Part shown: positions 1 through 11,939 of the stretch, piece by piece | Numbering within the stretch: position 1 is the first letter of the stretch | How the letters are laid out: every line of letters starts with the position of its first letter | DNA from: Dillenia suffruticosa | Taxonomy: Eukaryota > Streptophyta > Magnoliopsida > Dilleniales > Dilleniaceae | Reading direction: 5' to 3' | Assembly (NCBI GenBank): GCA_033439265.1 | Contig: JAVTVX010000030.1 | Location: 5,969,774 to 6,033,773 of the forward strand | DNA length: 64,000 nt | Translations under genes and position numbers: made by a program | Notes under the pieces: generated by a model | What the model was told of the DNA's origin: nothing | The model's input: only the letters and a program-made list of their open reading frames with translations | Database searches by the model: none

Positions 1-823
1 TTCAAATATATAGTATATCATTCATGTAAAGTAAGGAGTATGAAATGGAACACTACTATAAAAATGAAAAATGAATGAACAATGTTTTTCTCAATTTTTT
101 TCTTCTCTCTCTGTTTTTTTTTTAACCAACACTTTTTTCATCTTTTTTTTTTTTTGAATTTGGCTATTTTTTTATAAAAGAACTCAACAAGATAATGCCT
201 AAAAACATATGTGAAACACCAGCATATATAAAAAGAACATAATATCTAAGAATATAATGTCATATTATCAACCACAAATATATCAGTGAATTTGGATTCA
301 AAATATGGGGTTTGAAAAAATAGATTATAGGGTAAAACTATGTGGGTAATTCAAGGGAAAAAAAAGTCTAGACTCGAATGGATTAACTAACGATAAAACA
401 GTTAGGGATGGTATTTTGCAAAAGCCAAAAGTATATAAATCTATATGGTTTAATCATTTTAGTGTATGAAAATAAAAAAAAATATGGTCTCAAAATGTAT
501 AACAAAATAAATTCTAAAATGATCATTCCAAATGTGATATACGCTAAAAAAGAAAAATGAGAACATAATAAATTGTTCTTTAAGGTTCAAATCCTCACTT
601 TTGTACATTTTGTATCAAATTTTGCATGCATAGTTTTCCAATCAACCATAAAAAGATGAATAATTAATTATGTGCTTAATAACCACTAATATCAATTATT
701 TTTCATACAACACAATTCAAAACAAGTAACATACAAAAACTAGAAAACTCGAAAAAATTTTTATTGGCATGGACGAAAAAATTTCAGCAAAACTCTCAAG
801 AATAAATAAAAAATTCAGCACTA

Positions 824-865
<42 letters not shown>

Positions 866-1000
866 CAGCCTATATAGGCTTCCCCTTATATTTAGACTAA
901 GCATTGTCCTCAACATGCAAGATGAATGATACATGAAATAAAAAAAAAAAAGATAAGAGAATTCCCTTAATAAACTCAATGAATTTGGGTTGCCTCCTAA
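1..1000. other. AT-rich non-coding stretch, no gene seen
   Basis: No reading frame of note and no recognisable domain on either strand. It contains poly-T runs near 110-155 and a long poly-A run near 827-860. The part from about 960 to 1010 (a 'ttgggttgcctcctaaaagcgc' type segment) resembles a non-coding stretch often seen beside the protease region of plant Tat/Athila elements, so the tail of the element described next probably reaches into it. I could not find the left LTR of that element here. Confidence 0.5.
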
Positions 1001-1379
1001 AAGCGCCTTTCTTTAAAGTTTTTGACTAAACATAATCTTCTTGCTTCAACCTGACTCATAGATCTTCACAGTATGACCATTCATGGCATCTTGCTATGCT
1101 TTTGTTATTTCCTTATCATTTCGAGCATTCTCAGATGTCTTTTACTCTTCTTTCAACTTATTGAATTTCAACTTCCTTCCTTTGCCCGCATGAAACCACC
1201 TCTTTGATTTAAATTCACACCCAAAACAGCACATATATTCATTGTCTAGAAAATCATAGTTGACATGCAACAAACAGACAATACAATTTTCAATAGGATC
1301 ACTTGAATAAAAAACATTTACATCATGTTCTACAATATTTTTAGTGCAATCAATCCTAAAAATCTCTTATTTATCAAAA

Positions 1380-2022
1380 TTTTTCTTGTGATGGAAAACA
1401 TTAAACTCAATTTTTTCTTCATTGACTCTCAAAATTAACTTTCCAGCAAAAATATCAATCAAGGCACGGCAGTTGCAAGAAAACGTTAGCCTAAAATCAA
1501 AGAAATGCCCCCTACATCATCTATATTCAAGACAACAAAATCAATAAGAAAAATAAATTTATCAATTTTAACTAATATATTCCCAATAATGTCTTTTGTT
1601 GGATATTTTATACTTTTATCAGCTAATTACAACAAAATGTTACTTGGTTGACAATCCCTCAAGAACACAAGGTATGGTATGAGATTGACGTCGGCACCCA
1701 AATCACACAAAATATCAAAAAAAACAATAGAGTCAATGGTGCAAGGAATAGAGAAACTCCTTGGATACATGAGTTTTGGCGGCGACTTTCGTCGTAAAAT
1801 TGCAGAACACTCTTTCTTGAGTTTGACCGTTGAAACTTCATCCAGCTTCTTCTTTTTAGTGATCACCTCCTCGTGAAATCTGCAGTAAGCTGGCACCTGT
1901 CTGATGACATCCATAAGATAGGTATTAATGTAAAATTTCTTAAAATTTTTAAAATTTTTCAAATTCCACTTTTGTACATAAAAGTCACCCAGAAAAGAAA
2001 CAGGGGGTTTATAATCACTCAA
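1380..2022 (-). pseudogene. Retropepsin-like domain of Tat/Athila-type gypsy element (degenerate)
   Basis: A 131-residue minus-strand frame (2022-1627) reads through the usual Tat/Athila gag-protease linker: an IRQVPAYCRF segment, a KKKKLDE segment, ECSAILRRKSPPK and then FSIPCTI. It ends in CDLGADVNLIPY, which matches the family's CDLGASINLMP around the protease aspartate. Beyond the frame's stop the similarity continues in shifted frames: a DFVVLNIDDVGG segment, then SLILG followed by RFLATA (the family has ILGRPFLATA) near 1540-1470, interrupted by stops. In an active element this protease would mature the Gag-Pol polyprotein. Here the breaks make function very unlikely. The frame lies 3' of gag on the same strand, as expected. 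Confidence 0.7.
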
Positions 2023-2459
2023 ACATAAAGTACTTCCCTATTTTGAATCTGATGCCTTGATTCTCTCATTTGTAAGCTGATGTATTTCTTCCTTGACTTC
2101 TTGGTTTTTCCCTTCATCTTTGGATGGATCTAAAACCTCTTGCAATTCTTTCCCACTCCTCAATGAGATTGCGTTAACTTACTCTCTAGGATTTTTTTGG
2201 GTATCACTTAGTAGTTTACCTAGCACACGAGAATGAAAAGTGTTAATAATTGATCAATCTTATTTTCAAACCTTTTATTTGTCGTTGTTGCCAAATTCTC
2301 AATCCTTTGACTTGTTACTATTGCCAAGCGTTCAATTGCCAACTCCCATGATACCTTATCTTCCCTTTGTTGTGGCTACGGATTTGAGTTAAACCCTGGT
2401 GGATTGTTTAGTCTTTATAATGCCCTATGACTCCATGAAAAATTGGGATGGTTTTCCAC

Positions 2460-2786
2460 CTATAATTGTATGCGTTTAAGTAGGAGTTATTCTGAGACCT
2501 GCTAAATGTAGAAATATAATTTGCTTGTTATACCGGTGGACACTCAGAAGACACATAAGTAAAATCATCACAAAAATCACAGTACACAACTTGATTAGTC
2601 ATAGTATTAAGTTGATTAGATTTCATAACATTAATCAATGAATCAATTTTTACACTATGCATGGTTAAACTATAAACTTCATACACACCAACTTTCTGTC
2701 TAGAAATCTCACGCTTATTAGACCAATCATATTCTTTAGAAACTATCATTCAATAATACACATGGCTTATTATATGACTTGATCAT
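2460..2786 (-). pseudogene. Gag C-terminal part, zinc-knuckle-like end (Tat/Athila type, degenerate)
   Basis: A 73-residue frame (2749-2528) reads into VYCDFCDDFTYVSSECPP, which resembles the atypical C-x2-C-x4-H-x-(D/E)-x-C-P knuckle of Tat/Athila Gag proteins (family form: VxCxxCGxxHxxxxCP). Before it, a KIDSLINVMKSNQLNTM segment matches the coiled stretch that precedes the knuckle. It continues the gag that begins at 4805; the two parts are separated by the solo LTR at 2787-4209. Frames are broken and the knuckle has lost its histidine. Confidence 0.55.
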
Positions 2787-4209
2787 TGACAGGCTTAAAT
2801 GTGTGTAATATTTATGATTGATTTTGCATTATTTTTGAATAAATATTATACTAATATTTATATTTTATGACACTTGATTTAGAATGAGATTTATTATTGA
2901 AAAGGAAGAAAAATAAGCTAAATTGGAGCAATTTTGCAAAGCTTGGAAAATTGGATAACAATACTCTTTTATTAGCACGTGGGCACATGGATTTCAAGAG
3001 GCAATGCAAGATTTACTGCAGTAAAAATTTCCTTTCCCAGTTACACATTCAAGAGGAAATTGGAGTGGAATTGGAATATTGAAGATTTTGAAGAATTTTA
3101 TTCCATTCCTAATATTTAGGAAAAGAAATTTTTAAAAATATAAATCTCTTAGAGTATTATCTTTTAGAAAGTTTACTTTTATTTTATTTTATTTTATTTA
3201 GTAGTTTTTTAGGGTTACACTCCTATATATATATAGGAGTGTTACATATTGTTTAAGAACTCTTGGAGGCAGCCCCAAGGGGGCAGCAGCCACCACATCC
3301 AAGACAGCATACAAGAGGCAGTCGGGAAGGAGGAGCATTCGTCTTGTACTTTTCATTTTATTTTCCAGTAATAATTATTATTGTGAGTTTTCTTTTATTA
3401 TGAATTCATTCTAATTTCTTTTCTAGTCAAAAAATTATTGAAATCTTGATGAATGATGATTGTGAGATCTAAATGATCTTATTTGCTTGATATTTATGGA
3501 TATTTATTTAATCTCTATATTTAATATTTATGATTGTTTTGGGATTGTTAAATAGAGGTCTATATTTAATAACTCTAGAATAGTCTAAAATCATTTTAAA
3601 ATAGCAAGATTTGTGTGTTTTTAATAGAGTGGTGATTGACATAGTTTTATGGCATCGCAAGTGGTAGGATTTATGTCAAAAGATTAGATAATCTAATTTA
3701 AATAAATCCAGATTTGAATTTACTTATTAGGATTGGGTCTCTTTAGATCTTAATGCTGTCAGAATATTAAATCCAACGAGAGTCTCTTGAGTTGTCTTTC
3801 GATTAGAGAAATAATAAACGATGGTATCTTGATTACCGAAAAAATGAGGAGAGATTGGTCGTTTCGTGGTATTTAGTGGCTATAACCAATTTATTTGCAT
3901 AATATCGAGTAATTTTTGTATCAATGATCAATCAAGTATATCAAGATGGAAATAACTTCTTTGGCTAGATTTTACCTTAATTGACATCCTTCCTTTAATT
4001 GGTATTATCTAGTCATTTTATTTTAGTTAATTTTCATTGATTTGTTTGTTTAGTTATTTTAGATTATTTCATCAAATCCCCTCATATTTTTATTTTCATT
4101 TTTATTAAAAGAAATGGATTTACCGTTCTCTATGGATACGATCCTACTCAGGCTATATTCGTATTGTTTGAAGTAGCTATTTTATATTTGGTTGTTTGAC
4201 GACACATCA
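2787..4209 (+). mobile_element. Solo LTR nested in gag (same family as 12345-13865)
   Basis: The segment starts TGACAGG, ends GACGACACATCA, and matches the solo LTR at 12345-13865 along its whole length: start, an ATTTTTGAATAAATATTATA block near 2833, a TATA-rich block near 3224 followed by a GC-rich GGCAGCC/GCAGCAGCC segment (3267-3320), and the end. It splits the minus-strand gag of the surrounding Tat/Athila element. The flanking five bases (ATCAT before, AATAT after) agree at only three positions, so the target duplication has decayed or never matched. No internal region is present, so this is a solo LTR made by LTR-LTR recombination. Confidence 0.75.
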
Positions 4210-4805
4210 AATATTTGGTTGTTTGCTAAGTCATGAATGCACCAAAGTCGTAGTATCAATAGTAATCTTAATAGAAGATAAAGTTTGCAAAATTAACTAG
4301 TCAGCTATACCATAATGTGAACATTTTCTAATCAAAATTTTAAAACATTCTCAAACACTATATAAAGGTTCACCATCAAATTGTCTAAATCTAGTAATAT
4401 AATTATGTAACTTAGCAGTTTTATTAGGTGGAAAATATTTAGCCAAAAATATTTAGCTAAAAATATTTGAGATAGGTTTTCCTAATTTGTAAAATGATTA
4501 GGAGGAAACGGGTTAAGGCATATTTTTGCCTTTCCCCTATGAGAGAAAGGGAATAGTCGTAATCTTATGGCGTCCGGGATTACTCCATTTAGTTTGATGG
4601 TATTGTAGATCTCTAAGAAATTCTTCAATTAGTTGTTGGGATCTACAAAAGTCTCTCTTCCGAATTGATCTGCCTACACCATACCAATAAAACTAGGTTT
4701 TATTTCAAAATTATTTGCTTCTATGGTAGGTCATGCAATACTAATTTGTATGTCTTGAAGTCTTGATATTGAATACTCCCTCATAGCTCTGTTATCATAA
4801 GCCAT
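4210..4805 (-). pseudogene. Gag N-terminal and central part (Tat/Athila type, degenerate)
   Basis: In the minus strand from about 4805, frames with stops read MREYSISRLQDIQISIA, then PTIEANNFEIKPSFIGMV, then a KNFLEIYNTIKLNGVIPDA segment. These follow the retrotransposon gag pattern (PTLEANNFELKPxLIxMV; HLxxFLEICxTxKxNGVxxDAIRLRLFPF). Further on, FLAKYFPPNKTAKLHNYI and FRQFDGEPLYSVWECFKILI match the FLxKYFPPxKTAKLRNDI and FxQxDxExLYEAWERFKDLL blocks that close the Gag domain. Several in-frame stops and small shifts interrupt it. Gag would form the virus-like particle in an active element. The 3' remainder of gag lies beyond the inserted solo LTR, at 2786-2460. Confidence 0.72.
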
Positions 4806-5310
4806 TGTTTTCTCACAAACACAAAACTAATATAATTAGATTTATGTACGTACACAAAAATAATACAAAATTAGATCTATAAAATAAATTGTAAAAATTA
4901 GTTTAAAAAATCTACATTACCTATATAAAAATAGAAATCATAAAAATATGACAAAAGAATGCATAAAAGATACTTAAATAGTTAACCAAAAAACTATCAC
5001 AAAAAAGTAAAAAAAAAAAAAAAAGAAGAAAAAAATCAATGAAAACGATGGAATTTGGCTAAGATAGTATGGTGCCCATAGTAATGCAATGGGTTTTGTT
5101 CAACAGTCTGAAATCCTTTGGAACAAGTGGTCGTTTAACCATAGATTTGAAAAGTTTTTTCTAACCCCAAAAATTTTTTAAAATTCTTGCCAAAATTCCA
5201 AAAAATTATCCATAAAATAACAATCGTATAACTTAAACCATAATCTAAGAAAATAAACAAAAAATATTAAAATCCAATTTCAAATAAGATTATTCTCGTT
5301 GATATACAAA
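4806..5310 (-). other. Untranslated leader of the Tat/Athila-like element
   Basis: AT-rich sequence between the primer binding site and the first gag-like codons, with a poly-A run near 5010-5022. No frame or motif is seen. Its place between PBS and gag makes it the element's leader. Confidence 0.5.
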
Positions 5311-5332
5311 GATATCCCCAGCAATGGCGCCA
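5311..5332 (-). other. Primer binding site, tRNA-Asp type
   Basis: The minus strand reads TGGCGCCATTGCTGGGGATA, close to the TGGCGCCGTTGCCGGGGA primer site common in Athila/Tat elements, which is complementary to the 3' end of tRNA-Asp. It lies six bases inside the LTR end at 5339, as expected for reverse-transcription priming. Confidence 0.8.
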
Positions 5333-5338
5333 AAAACT

Positions 5339-6761
5339 TGATGCGCGATTTTGATGTCACGATTTCGGTCAACTATACTTTGGTCGAGTGTTGTATATAA
5401 TACAAACCAAATGTCGATCCCATAACGATATATTGTACTACTAAATATGAAGAAATCTAATTTAAGTTGAATAGATTGAATCCAAGTTGTGAAGATATCA
5501 GAAACTATTAAAAATAAAATTTAAGATATGAAATTGTAATGTAATGGAAATCCTAAAATATCAATTTCATCTATTTCAATTTCTTACATAGTTAAATCTT
5601 TTCAAATCTCTAAATTTATTGGCTAATTGATGATAAAGGCAAATTTTTCAAAATTAGAGTCACCCAATGGTTACAAAATGAATCCTAATGCGACTAATGA
5701 CAATCTAATGGTCATGCAATTTTGATTAATTTGATTGTATTAAGTTCAGTAAAAAATTGTAATTAAGCTTTCCTCTAAATTCCTACACATGAAATTAATC
5801 AACTGGTCATACTTATAATTTCATTTGAATTTTATTGTTTGGACTAATTTTATACAATTATATGATCATACATGCACTCGATCTCAAATTATACAAATCA
5901 CAGGCCTAAACAGTTTCAAAACATTAAGTTCAATAATAAAATCCTATCAAATAATAATTATGTCAATAAAACTTAAAGTAAATAATTGAATCAAACCATG
6001 TAATTAATCAAAAATAGAATTTATCGAGTTTTAGGAACAATAAAATTAGCTAAATATCGAAAAGAAAAACAAAATAGTAAAAAAAGACATTACAACCCTT
6101 GTCTGCACGAAAATGGGTGTGGAAGGTCGATGCTATGATGGAGGTCTATTAGGGCTTGTAAAGTGAAGGAATGAGAGAAAATAATGAAGGGCGCGTGCCC
6201 CTCCTTAATACCTTAGCAATGCTATATAAATAAGACTAAAAGCCCTAGAAAGATTTGAAAACTTGAGATTTTTGCAAACTTGGTATTTGAGTTTGATTTG
6301 GAAACTTAGTATTGTTGGGATGATAACAATTTCTAACTTTTCCCAAAACTTGGAAACTCCCTTTTTATCTTAATTCTAGAATATTTTCTAAAATTTTTAG
6401 TAACTTAATTTTCAAAGCATGGACTATTTTTTCGATATGTAGCAAATTTGGCTCGATTTTCAGACATACTGTTGCCTGAATTAGCTTTTGGGCTCTGTAG
6501 AGGATTTGTAGGGCTCGAAATCTTCTTTCCAACCAACGTCACAAAAATCACCTCACTTGGACATCAAAGTAGAAAGTAATGACCAAAACACTCACATCTG
6601 TCTGTACAATCCAAAATTTAGAAACTAAGCCCAATGTTTCCTAAATCAAAATCCACAAAATTAATCAATATAAAATTATAAAATGGGATTTAAAACAGTG
6701 CTAAAATTCATAAATAAAATCTAAAATAATATAATTCAAATGTTTAAAAATATTGCTATCA
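5339..6761 (-). repeat. 5' LTR of the Tat/Athila-like element
   Basis: The boundary next to the PBS is TGATGCGC on the + strand (...GCGCATCA on the minus strand). The other end reads GCTATCA on + , so the minus-strand LTR starts TGATAGC. TG...CA ends and a length of about 1.42 kb suit the family. The content is AT-rich non-coding sequence. No partner LTR is visible in the window, so the ends rest on the PBS position and the terminal dinucleotides. Confidence 0.6.
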
Positions 6762-7254
6762 GTTTTCTTTGCTTCATCAAACTTTTGCAATTTCCAAAGT
6801 CTTGGTAACAAACAATTCTTAGATTTTGAAAAGCACTTCTTATCATGAGAATTGTACTTAGAGTTGGGACTAATCCGGTTTGGGCCGATTTCGGGATAGG
6901 CCTAAGAACTGCAGACCAGTTCGGCTACAATTCCGATACCTTCCTTGGCCAAGCCGAGCTGGTTTGAAAAAAATTTGCTTGGAACCGGCTCCGGCCCAGT
7001 GAATCGGGCCGGTTCAACGGTTTTTTTTAAGTTAAAAAAAAAAAAAAGAGACACAAGAAACTTTTAGAATGGTTCCATTGAATCCGGTGTACATCCACTA
7101 TCAAATTTTTCACTTGAATTTTCAAATTTACTAACTTAATATGGTTACACTTTTTTTACAATGATGATTTTTTTTAATTACATATTTATATAATTTTCCT
7201 ATACACTAAAAATTTATTATTCTTTTTCATCTTCCCTCTCAGCTATTTTTCATA

Positions 7255-8900
7255 CCTTACTTTCTTTTTTCCGCATCCTTCCGATCTTTAATGTAAATCA
7301 ACGCTTTCAAAGAGTTGTCCGCTAATTTTGTATGCTTTTCTGTTAAAATTCAACCACCTACACTAAAAACACTTTCCGATATCACTGTGGATATCGGATG
7401 TATTAATATATCTTTGGTCATTTTGATTAAAATTGGGTAGTAAGTTATATTATTTTTCTACCAACTTAAGTTATCAAAATGATCATCATCGTTATAACCT
7501 TCTAAACTATGTATTTGTTGGTATAAAATCAATTCATTCAGTGATGAAAACGAGAAAGTTAATTTTTGGCTTTTTTTTTGCTAACATATGTAAATGATTA
7601 AATAAAAATGAAAATGAACGAATTGTTAAACTACTACTATTATTACTACGTATATCATTACCAACTATATTATATATTTCTTTTCATATAATGTAAACAT
7701 ATTTTGAAAAGTATGAGATATTTTTTGTTTTAAATGTGAGACACTAGCTATAAAATACAAAATAGAAATTTTTGCACAATATTTTATAAATTTTATTTTC
7801 ATTAGTTGAATAATTTCACTAAATTTATTTTCATTTTCAAATTGATTAAATACAAAACAAATTTTACAAAGTTTAGATACTATCAAATGAGTTGTTGGAT
7901 AATAAACTCTAGAAAAATAAATTTACACATGTATAAAAATTTTTCAATAATTGAATTAGTATATTTGCAAAATCAAAACCGATATTATCAATAAAACCAT
8001 ATTCATAATTAGAAATAACAAATTCAATTAAAACATTTTAAAAACGAAGTACATCTTGTAACATACTATAAGTTGAATTCCACTTAATATCACATTTTTT
8101 TTTAAATGGTTTAAAATTTACATTATGTAAGGTATATAAATGTCTTATTTTTTGTGTTTTTGCCAAGAAATTTCTCATTTGAAAAATTAAATCACAAATA
8201 GATTTTAAAATTAGTTTTGCGATTTTCAAACCACTTTTAACACATAAATTTAAAATATAACATGCACACTTATTATAAAAAAAATATTTCATCTAATATT
8301 GGTTTTTAAAATATAAACGACAGTAGTATTACCTGACGCATTATTTAAAAATAAACAAAAACTTTTCTCACTAATACCATATTCAAGATAAACATCTATA
8401 ATTATTCTACCTATATTAGAATCGGAACGTGATGCTCTCAATATTGAAAAACTAAAATTCTTTTTTTCTAAGTCCTATGAATCATTAATCCAATAACACG
8501 TTACAACAATAAATGTTTATTTTTACATGCCTTTCAAGTATCCGAAATTACTTAAAATTTATAATTAATGGACATAAAATTTGCAATTAAACCATCTTTC
8601 ATTATTTCAAATTGTTTTAAGGACCTCCTCCTATCCGTTTTTCTACTACTTCTTTTGTAATCAGATTGTAAATATTTTTATATATATTTCTAAAAAAATT
8701 CACGTCCTACTATACTAAGTGGTAACTTTTCATGTGCTGTCTATACAATTTACCCTATTTTTTGGCGTGCGCATGATGTTTAAATGTACCAGTGACATTC
8801 CCCGGTGATGATTCGTGTTTGCCTAATTTGAGATAATCAATATGGGTGATCTATTATTATATATCTTTTAAATGTCTCCGCTCCGCAAACACTCATAAAT
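7255..8900 (-). pseudogene. hAT transposase, degenerate (C-terminal dimerisation domain recognisable)
   Basis: The clearest parts, in order on the minus strand, are these. A 84-residue frame (8292-8038) reads CACYILNLCVKSGLK, then DIKWNSTYSMLQDVL, matching the hAT RCxxHILNLIVxDGL and the conserved (R)WNSTYxML. A frame at 7886-7665 contains MKIKFIKYCAKISILYFIA, matching the MKxKFxKYW block. Near 7440-7255 an ILIHPISTVISESVFSVGG segment, then one stop, then ALIYIKDRKD, matches the C-terminal hAT dimerisation domain (IPVSTVASESxFSxGGR...ALICxxDW). Weak BED-finger-like wording lies near 8830-8760. An intact transposase would cut and paste the element by a DDE-type reaction. This one has many stops and frameshifts. 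Confidence 0.82.
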
Positions 8901-9579
8901 TTATATTTTTATTAACAGATTTTACATATTACCTTTTACTCCTCAAAATTTCTAATAAAATAATCCCATATATTGAAATTATCATTTTTTAGTACATGTG
9001 GCGGTAGATTGTGTATCACAAGATTTATTTTCTTCAAAACCAATATCAATATCTATATGTTTAGGAATACTCTCTTGGAAAAATGAAAATGGGAGAAGAA
9101 GAGATTGTTAGAAAGATTGTGAATAATGTGTTTCAACCATTTTTTTGAAAAAATAAATAAGTTTAAATATGCAAAAAAATAATTCGAATGAATTAATATG
9201 TAAAAAATAAAATATTAATGATTTGACGGAGATTATGATTGTTTATCGCCAAATTTTGAATAATTTTAGATTTTAATCTTGAAATCTTGTCAAATCTTGA
9301 AAAATATTATAAGTTTTAGGTGGTATAATTAGTAGAAAATTATTAAATTGTGTTAAATGTGAGAGAGAGAAAAAAATGTTGTAGATAGAGAGAGTTGTAG
9401 GAAATTGGAAATGAATTATTGCGTAGAGATTTGGAGAAAGTGTAGTAGAGAGAAGAAGATTATAAGAGAGAGTATGAAATTTTGTTTTGTGGGATTTAGA
9501 AATAAATTGTGGCCTTTTTATAAAAAATTGTTTTGATCTTATGGATCAAAATAACTCTTAAATTAGCCATTTTATAATT
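8900..9579 (-). other. 5' non-coding part of the hAT element
   Basis: Sequence between the transposase start region and the nested CACTA element. It is AT-rich with short GAGAGA runs near 9360-9470. A phase with an N-terminal transposase start could lie here, but no convincing frame is visible. It resumes on the far side of the CACTA element at 11943-12256. Confidence 0.45.
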
Positions 9580-11939
9580 CACTACAAAAAATAGGCTTTT
9601 AGCCACAAATTTAACGACGAAAATTTTAAAAAAATTCGTCGCTAAAAACATTAGTGACGAATTTAGCGATGAAAAAATTTTCGTCGCTAATAACACGTCG
9701 CAAAAATTTAGCGACGAAAATCTGAAATCCGTCGCTAAATTTAGCGATAAATAATTTTTCGTCGCTAAAATTCGTCACAAAATTTAGCGACAAAAAATTA
9801 TCCGTCACTAAATTAGCGACATAAAAAAATTCATTGCTAAATTTAGCGACGAAAATCTAAAATTCGTCGCTAAATTTAGTGACAGATAATTTTTATCACT
9901 AAAATCCATCGCTAATTTAGGGAAAAAAAAGTTCGTTGAAAAATTATCCGTCCCTAATTTTAGCGACGAATAAAAAAATCAATCGCTGAATTAGCGACGG
10001 ATTTGGAATTCATCGCTGATTCCAAATTCATCGACATGCCCAGGGAGTGCACGTGCCTGGACGGGCCCTTGCCCACCAGAGCCAACACGTGCCTGGATGG
10101 CCCCGCCCACCTAAGCCAGCATTAGCCTAGAAGCCACGTGCCTAGACGGGCCCCACCCACCCGAGCCAGCACCAGTTTACAAGCGCGCCCGCTCCAGCGT
10201 CAGCCCTCCTCACTTAATTGTTGGAAAATGCCGCTTTGCCTCCACCGTGGTTCGAACTCCTGCACACCTACACGCACACGCATAAGCATTAACCTGTAAA
10301 CCACTAATCTAAATGTTAGTATGTGATATAATTTTTCTTTTTTTTACTTATTATCTCTCATTCACATTTTTCTAATAATAATAAAATAATATATAATAAC
10401 AATTTAAAATAATAAATAAAATAACTTTCTTTACTTATTATCTTTCCTTCATATTTTTCTAATAATAATAAAATAATATATAATAACAATTTAAAATAAT
10501 AAATATAATAACTTTTTTTATTTAAACCGCCAACCTAAAATAATATTAATTAAAAATAATAAATATGATAATTTTTAATAAAATAAAAAATAATAAAATA
10601 CTAATTTAAAATAAAATAATAAATTAATTAAAAATATATTAATATTATATTCTGTTTTCTTCTTTTTTCTTTTATTTTATTATTTTATTATTTTATTATT
10701 ATTTTTCATTTTTATTTTAATTTTTTAATCCATAGTTTAAAAATGGATTACGGCATCTCAATAATATAAAATTATAATTATCAATAAATTATAATATATT
10801 AATAATTTAAAAAATCTATATATTTAATCACAAAATATTTTTATTCGTTTGAATATATAAGAAATTTCAATATAATTATTATATATAAAAAATTTCAATA
10901 ATGAGAATAGAAAGGAAAAAACCCAAAAATAGAGATAAGAGTAAGAGGAAGGAAAAAAAAAAGTGAGAATAGAAAACAAATGAGGTGGAAGAAAGAAAAA
11001 AAAATATATATATATATATCACACAATACTAAGTGATGGTGCAGTGGTGACATGTCTTTTGTTCAAATCTGTGCTTGCATGTGCGGGCACTCGGGCAGGC
11101 GCGCGCCCCTACTTGCGCCCGGCGCCCGTGCGTGCATGCGCCGGTGCCTGCGCAAGCTCGCGCGCCGGATTAATATTTAATTAAAAATTTTGTATTATTG
11201 AATAAAATAATACAAATAAAATAAAAGATACTTATACAATAATAAAAAATATTAAATCAAACAAAAAAAGAAAAAAAAAATTAATTAAAAATATATATAT
11301 AATTAAAATAAAATAAAATATATGTTCTTTTTAAGATTTAATAGTACTACTCTTTTAAAAAAATGAAATATAATATAATAAAATAAAATGTAAATTAAAA
11401 TATTATAAAATAATAATATGATTTGTTAATATAAATTAATAAAATAAAATAAAATTCTAATTAAAAAAAGATTAAATTCAGCGACGGACTTGGATGATTC
11501 AGTGACGGACTTGAAAATCCGTTGCTAAATTACCAACGGATAAATTTCGTCGTTGCTAAGTTAATTTTTTAATTTAAATATTATATTAATATTATATTTT
11601 ATTTAATTATATATAAAAAATTTAGCGACGGATTGGAATTTTCGTCGCTAAATTAATTTTTAACTTAAATATAACATATTAATAAAATAAAAATAAAAAT
11701 AAAAAAATAAAATTTTATTTAAAAAATATTAAATTTTATGACGGATTTTAAATTCGTGGCTAAAACCGTGACAAAATTTAGCCACGAAATATTATTCGTT
11801 GCTAATTCGTCGCTATTTCGTCGTAAATTTTGTGACAAATTAGCGACGAAAAAAGTTTTGACGTTAAATTCGTCACAAAATAGCAACGAATTTTTTTCAT
11901 CGCGAAAATTTGTTACTAAAACCGTATTTTTTTGTAGTG
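9580..11939. mobile_element. Non-autonomous CACTA (En/Spm) transposon nested in the hAT element
   Basis: The left end is CACTACAAAAAATAGGC and the right end, read inward, CACTACAAAAAAATACGG, giving CACTA-type terminal inverted repeats. The flanking 3 bp are ATT on both sides (9577-9579 and 11940-11942), the expected 3-bp target duplication. Both subterminal zones (about 9600-10020 and 11470-11920) are packed with direct and inverted copies of a TTAGCGACGAA-like motif, the kind of site bound by the TnpA-type protein in En/Spm elements. There is no transposase-like frame. The interior is very AT-rich with two GC-rich islands (10020-10250 and 11080-11170). At 2.36 kb this is a deletion derivative that would need a partner element's transposase. 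Confidence 0.9.
10346..10519 (+). repeat. Tandem duplication, two units of about 87 bp
   Basis: An ACTTATTATCT...TAATAACTTT unit starts at 10346 and again at 10433 with few differences. Both copies contain the block TAATAATAATAAAATAATAT. It lies in the AT-rich core of the CACTA element and is absent elsewhere in the window. Confidence 0.8.

Larger units (their letters stand above)
1000..6761 (-). mobile_element. Decayed Ty3/gypsy retrotransposon, Tat/Athila-like (minus strand)
   Basis: Reading the minus strand from right to left gives a 5' LTR (6761-5339), a primer binding site of tRNA-Asp type (5332-5311), gag (4805-4210 and 2786-2460, split by a solo LTR) and a retropepsin-like region (2022-1380). 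No reverse transcriptase or integrase is seen and the left LTR is missing from the window, so the element is a relic or a non-autonomous derivative. Every reading frame carries stops and frameshifts. The lineage call rests on the PBS, on the order of the parts and on the gag and protease wording typical of Tat/Athila elements. Confidence 0.7.

Noticed and set aside
827-860. Poly-A run as a SINE or LINE tail
   Set aside because: No Pol III boxes, reverse-transcriptase wording or target duplication next to it.
2782-4214. Target duplication around the solo LTR at 2787
   Set aside because: ATCAT and AATAT match at only three of five positions, so I do not claim it.
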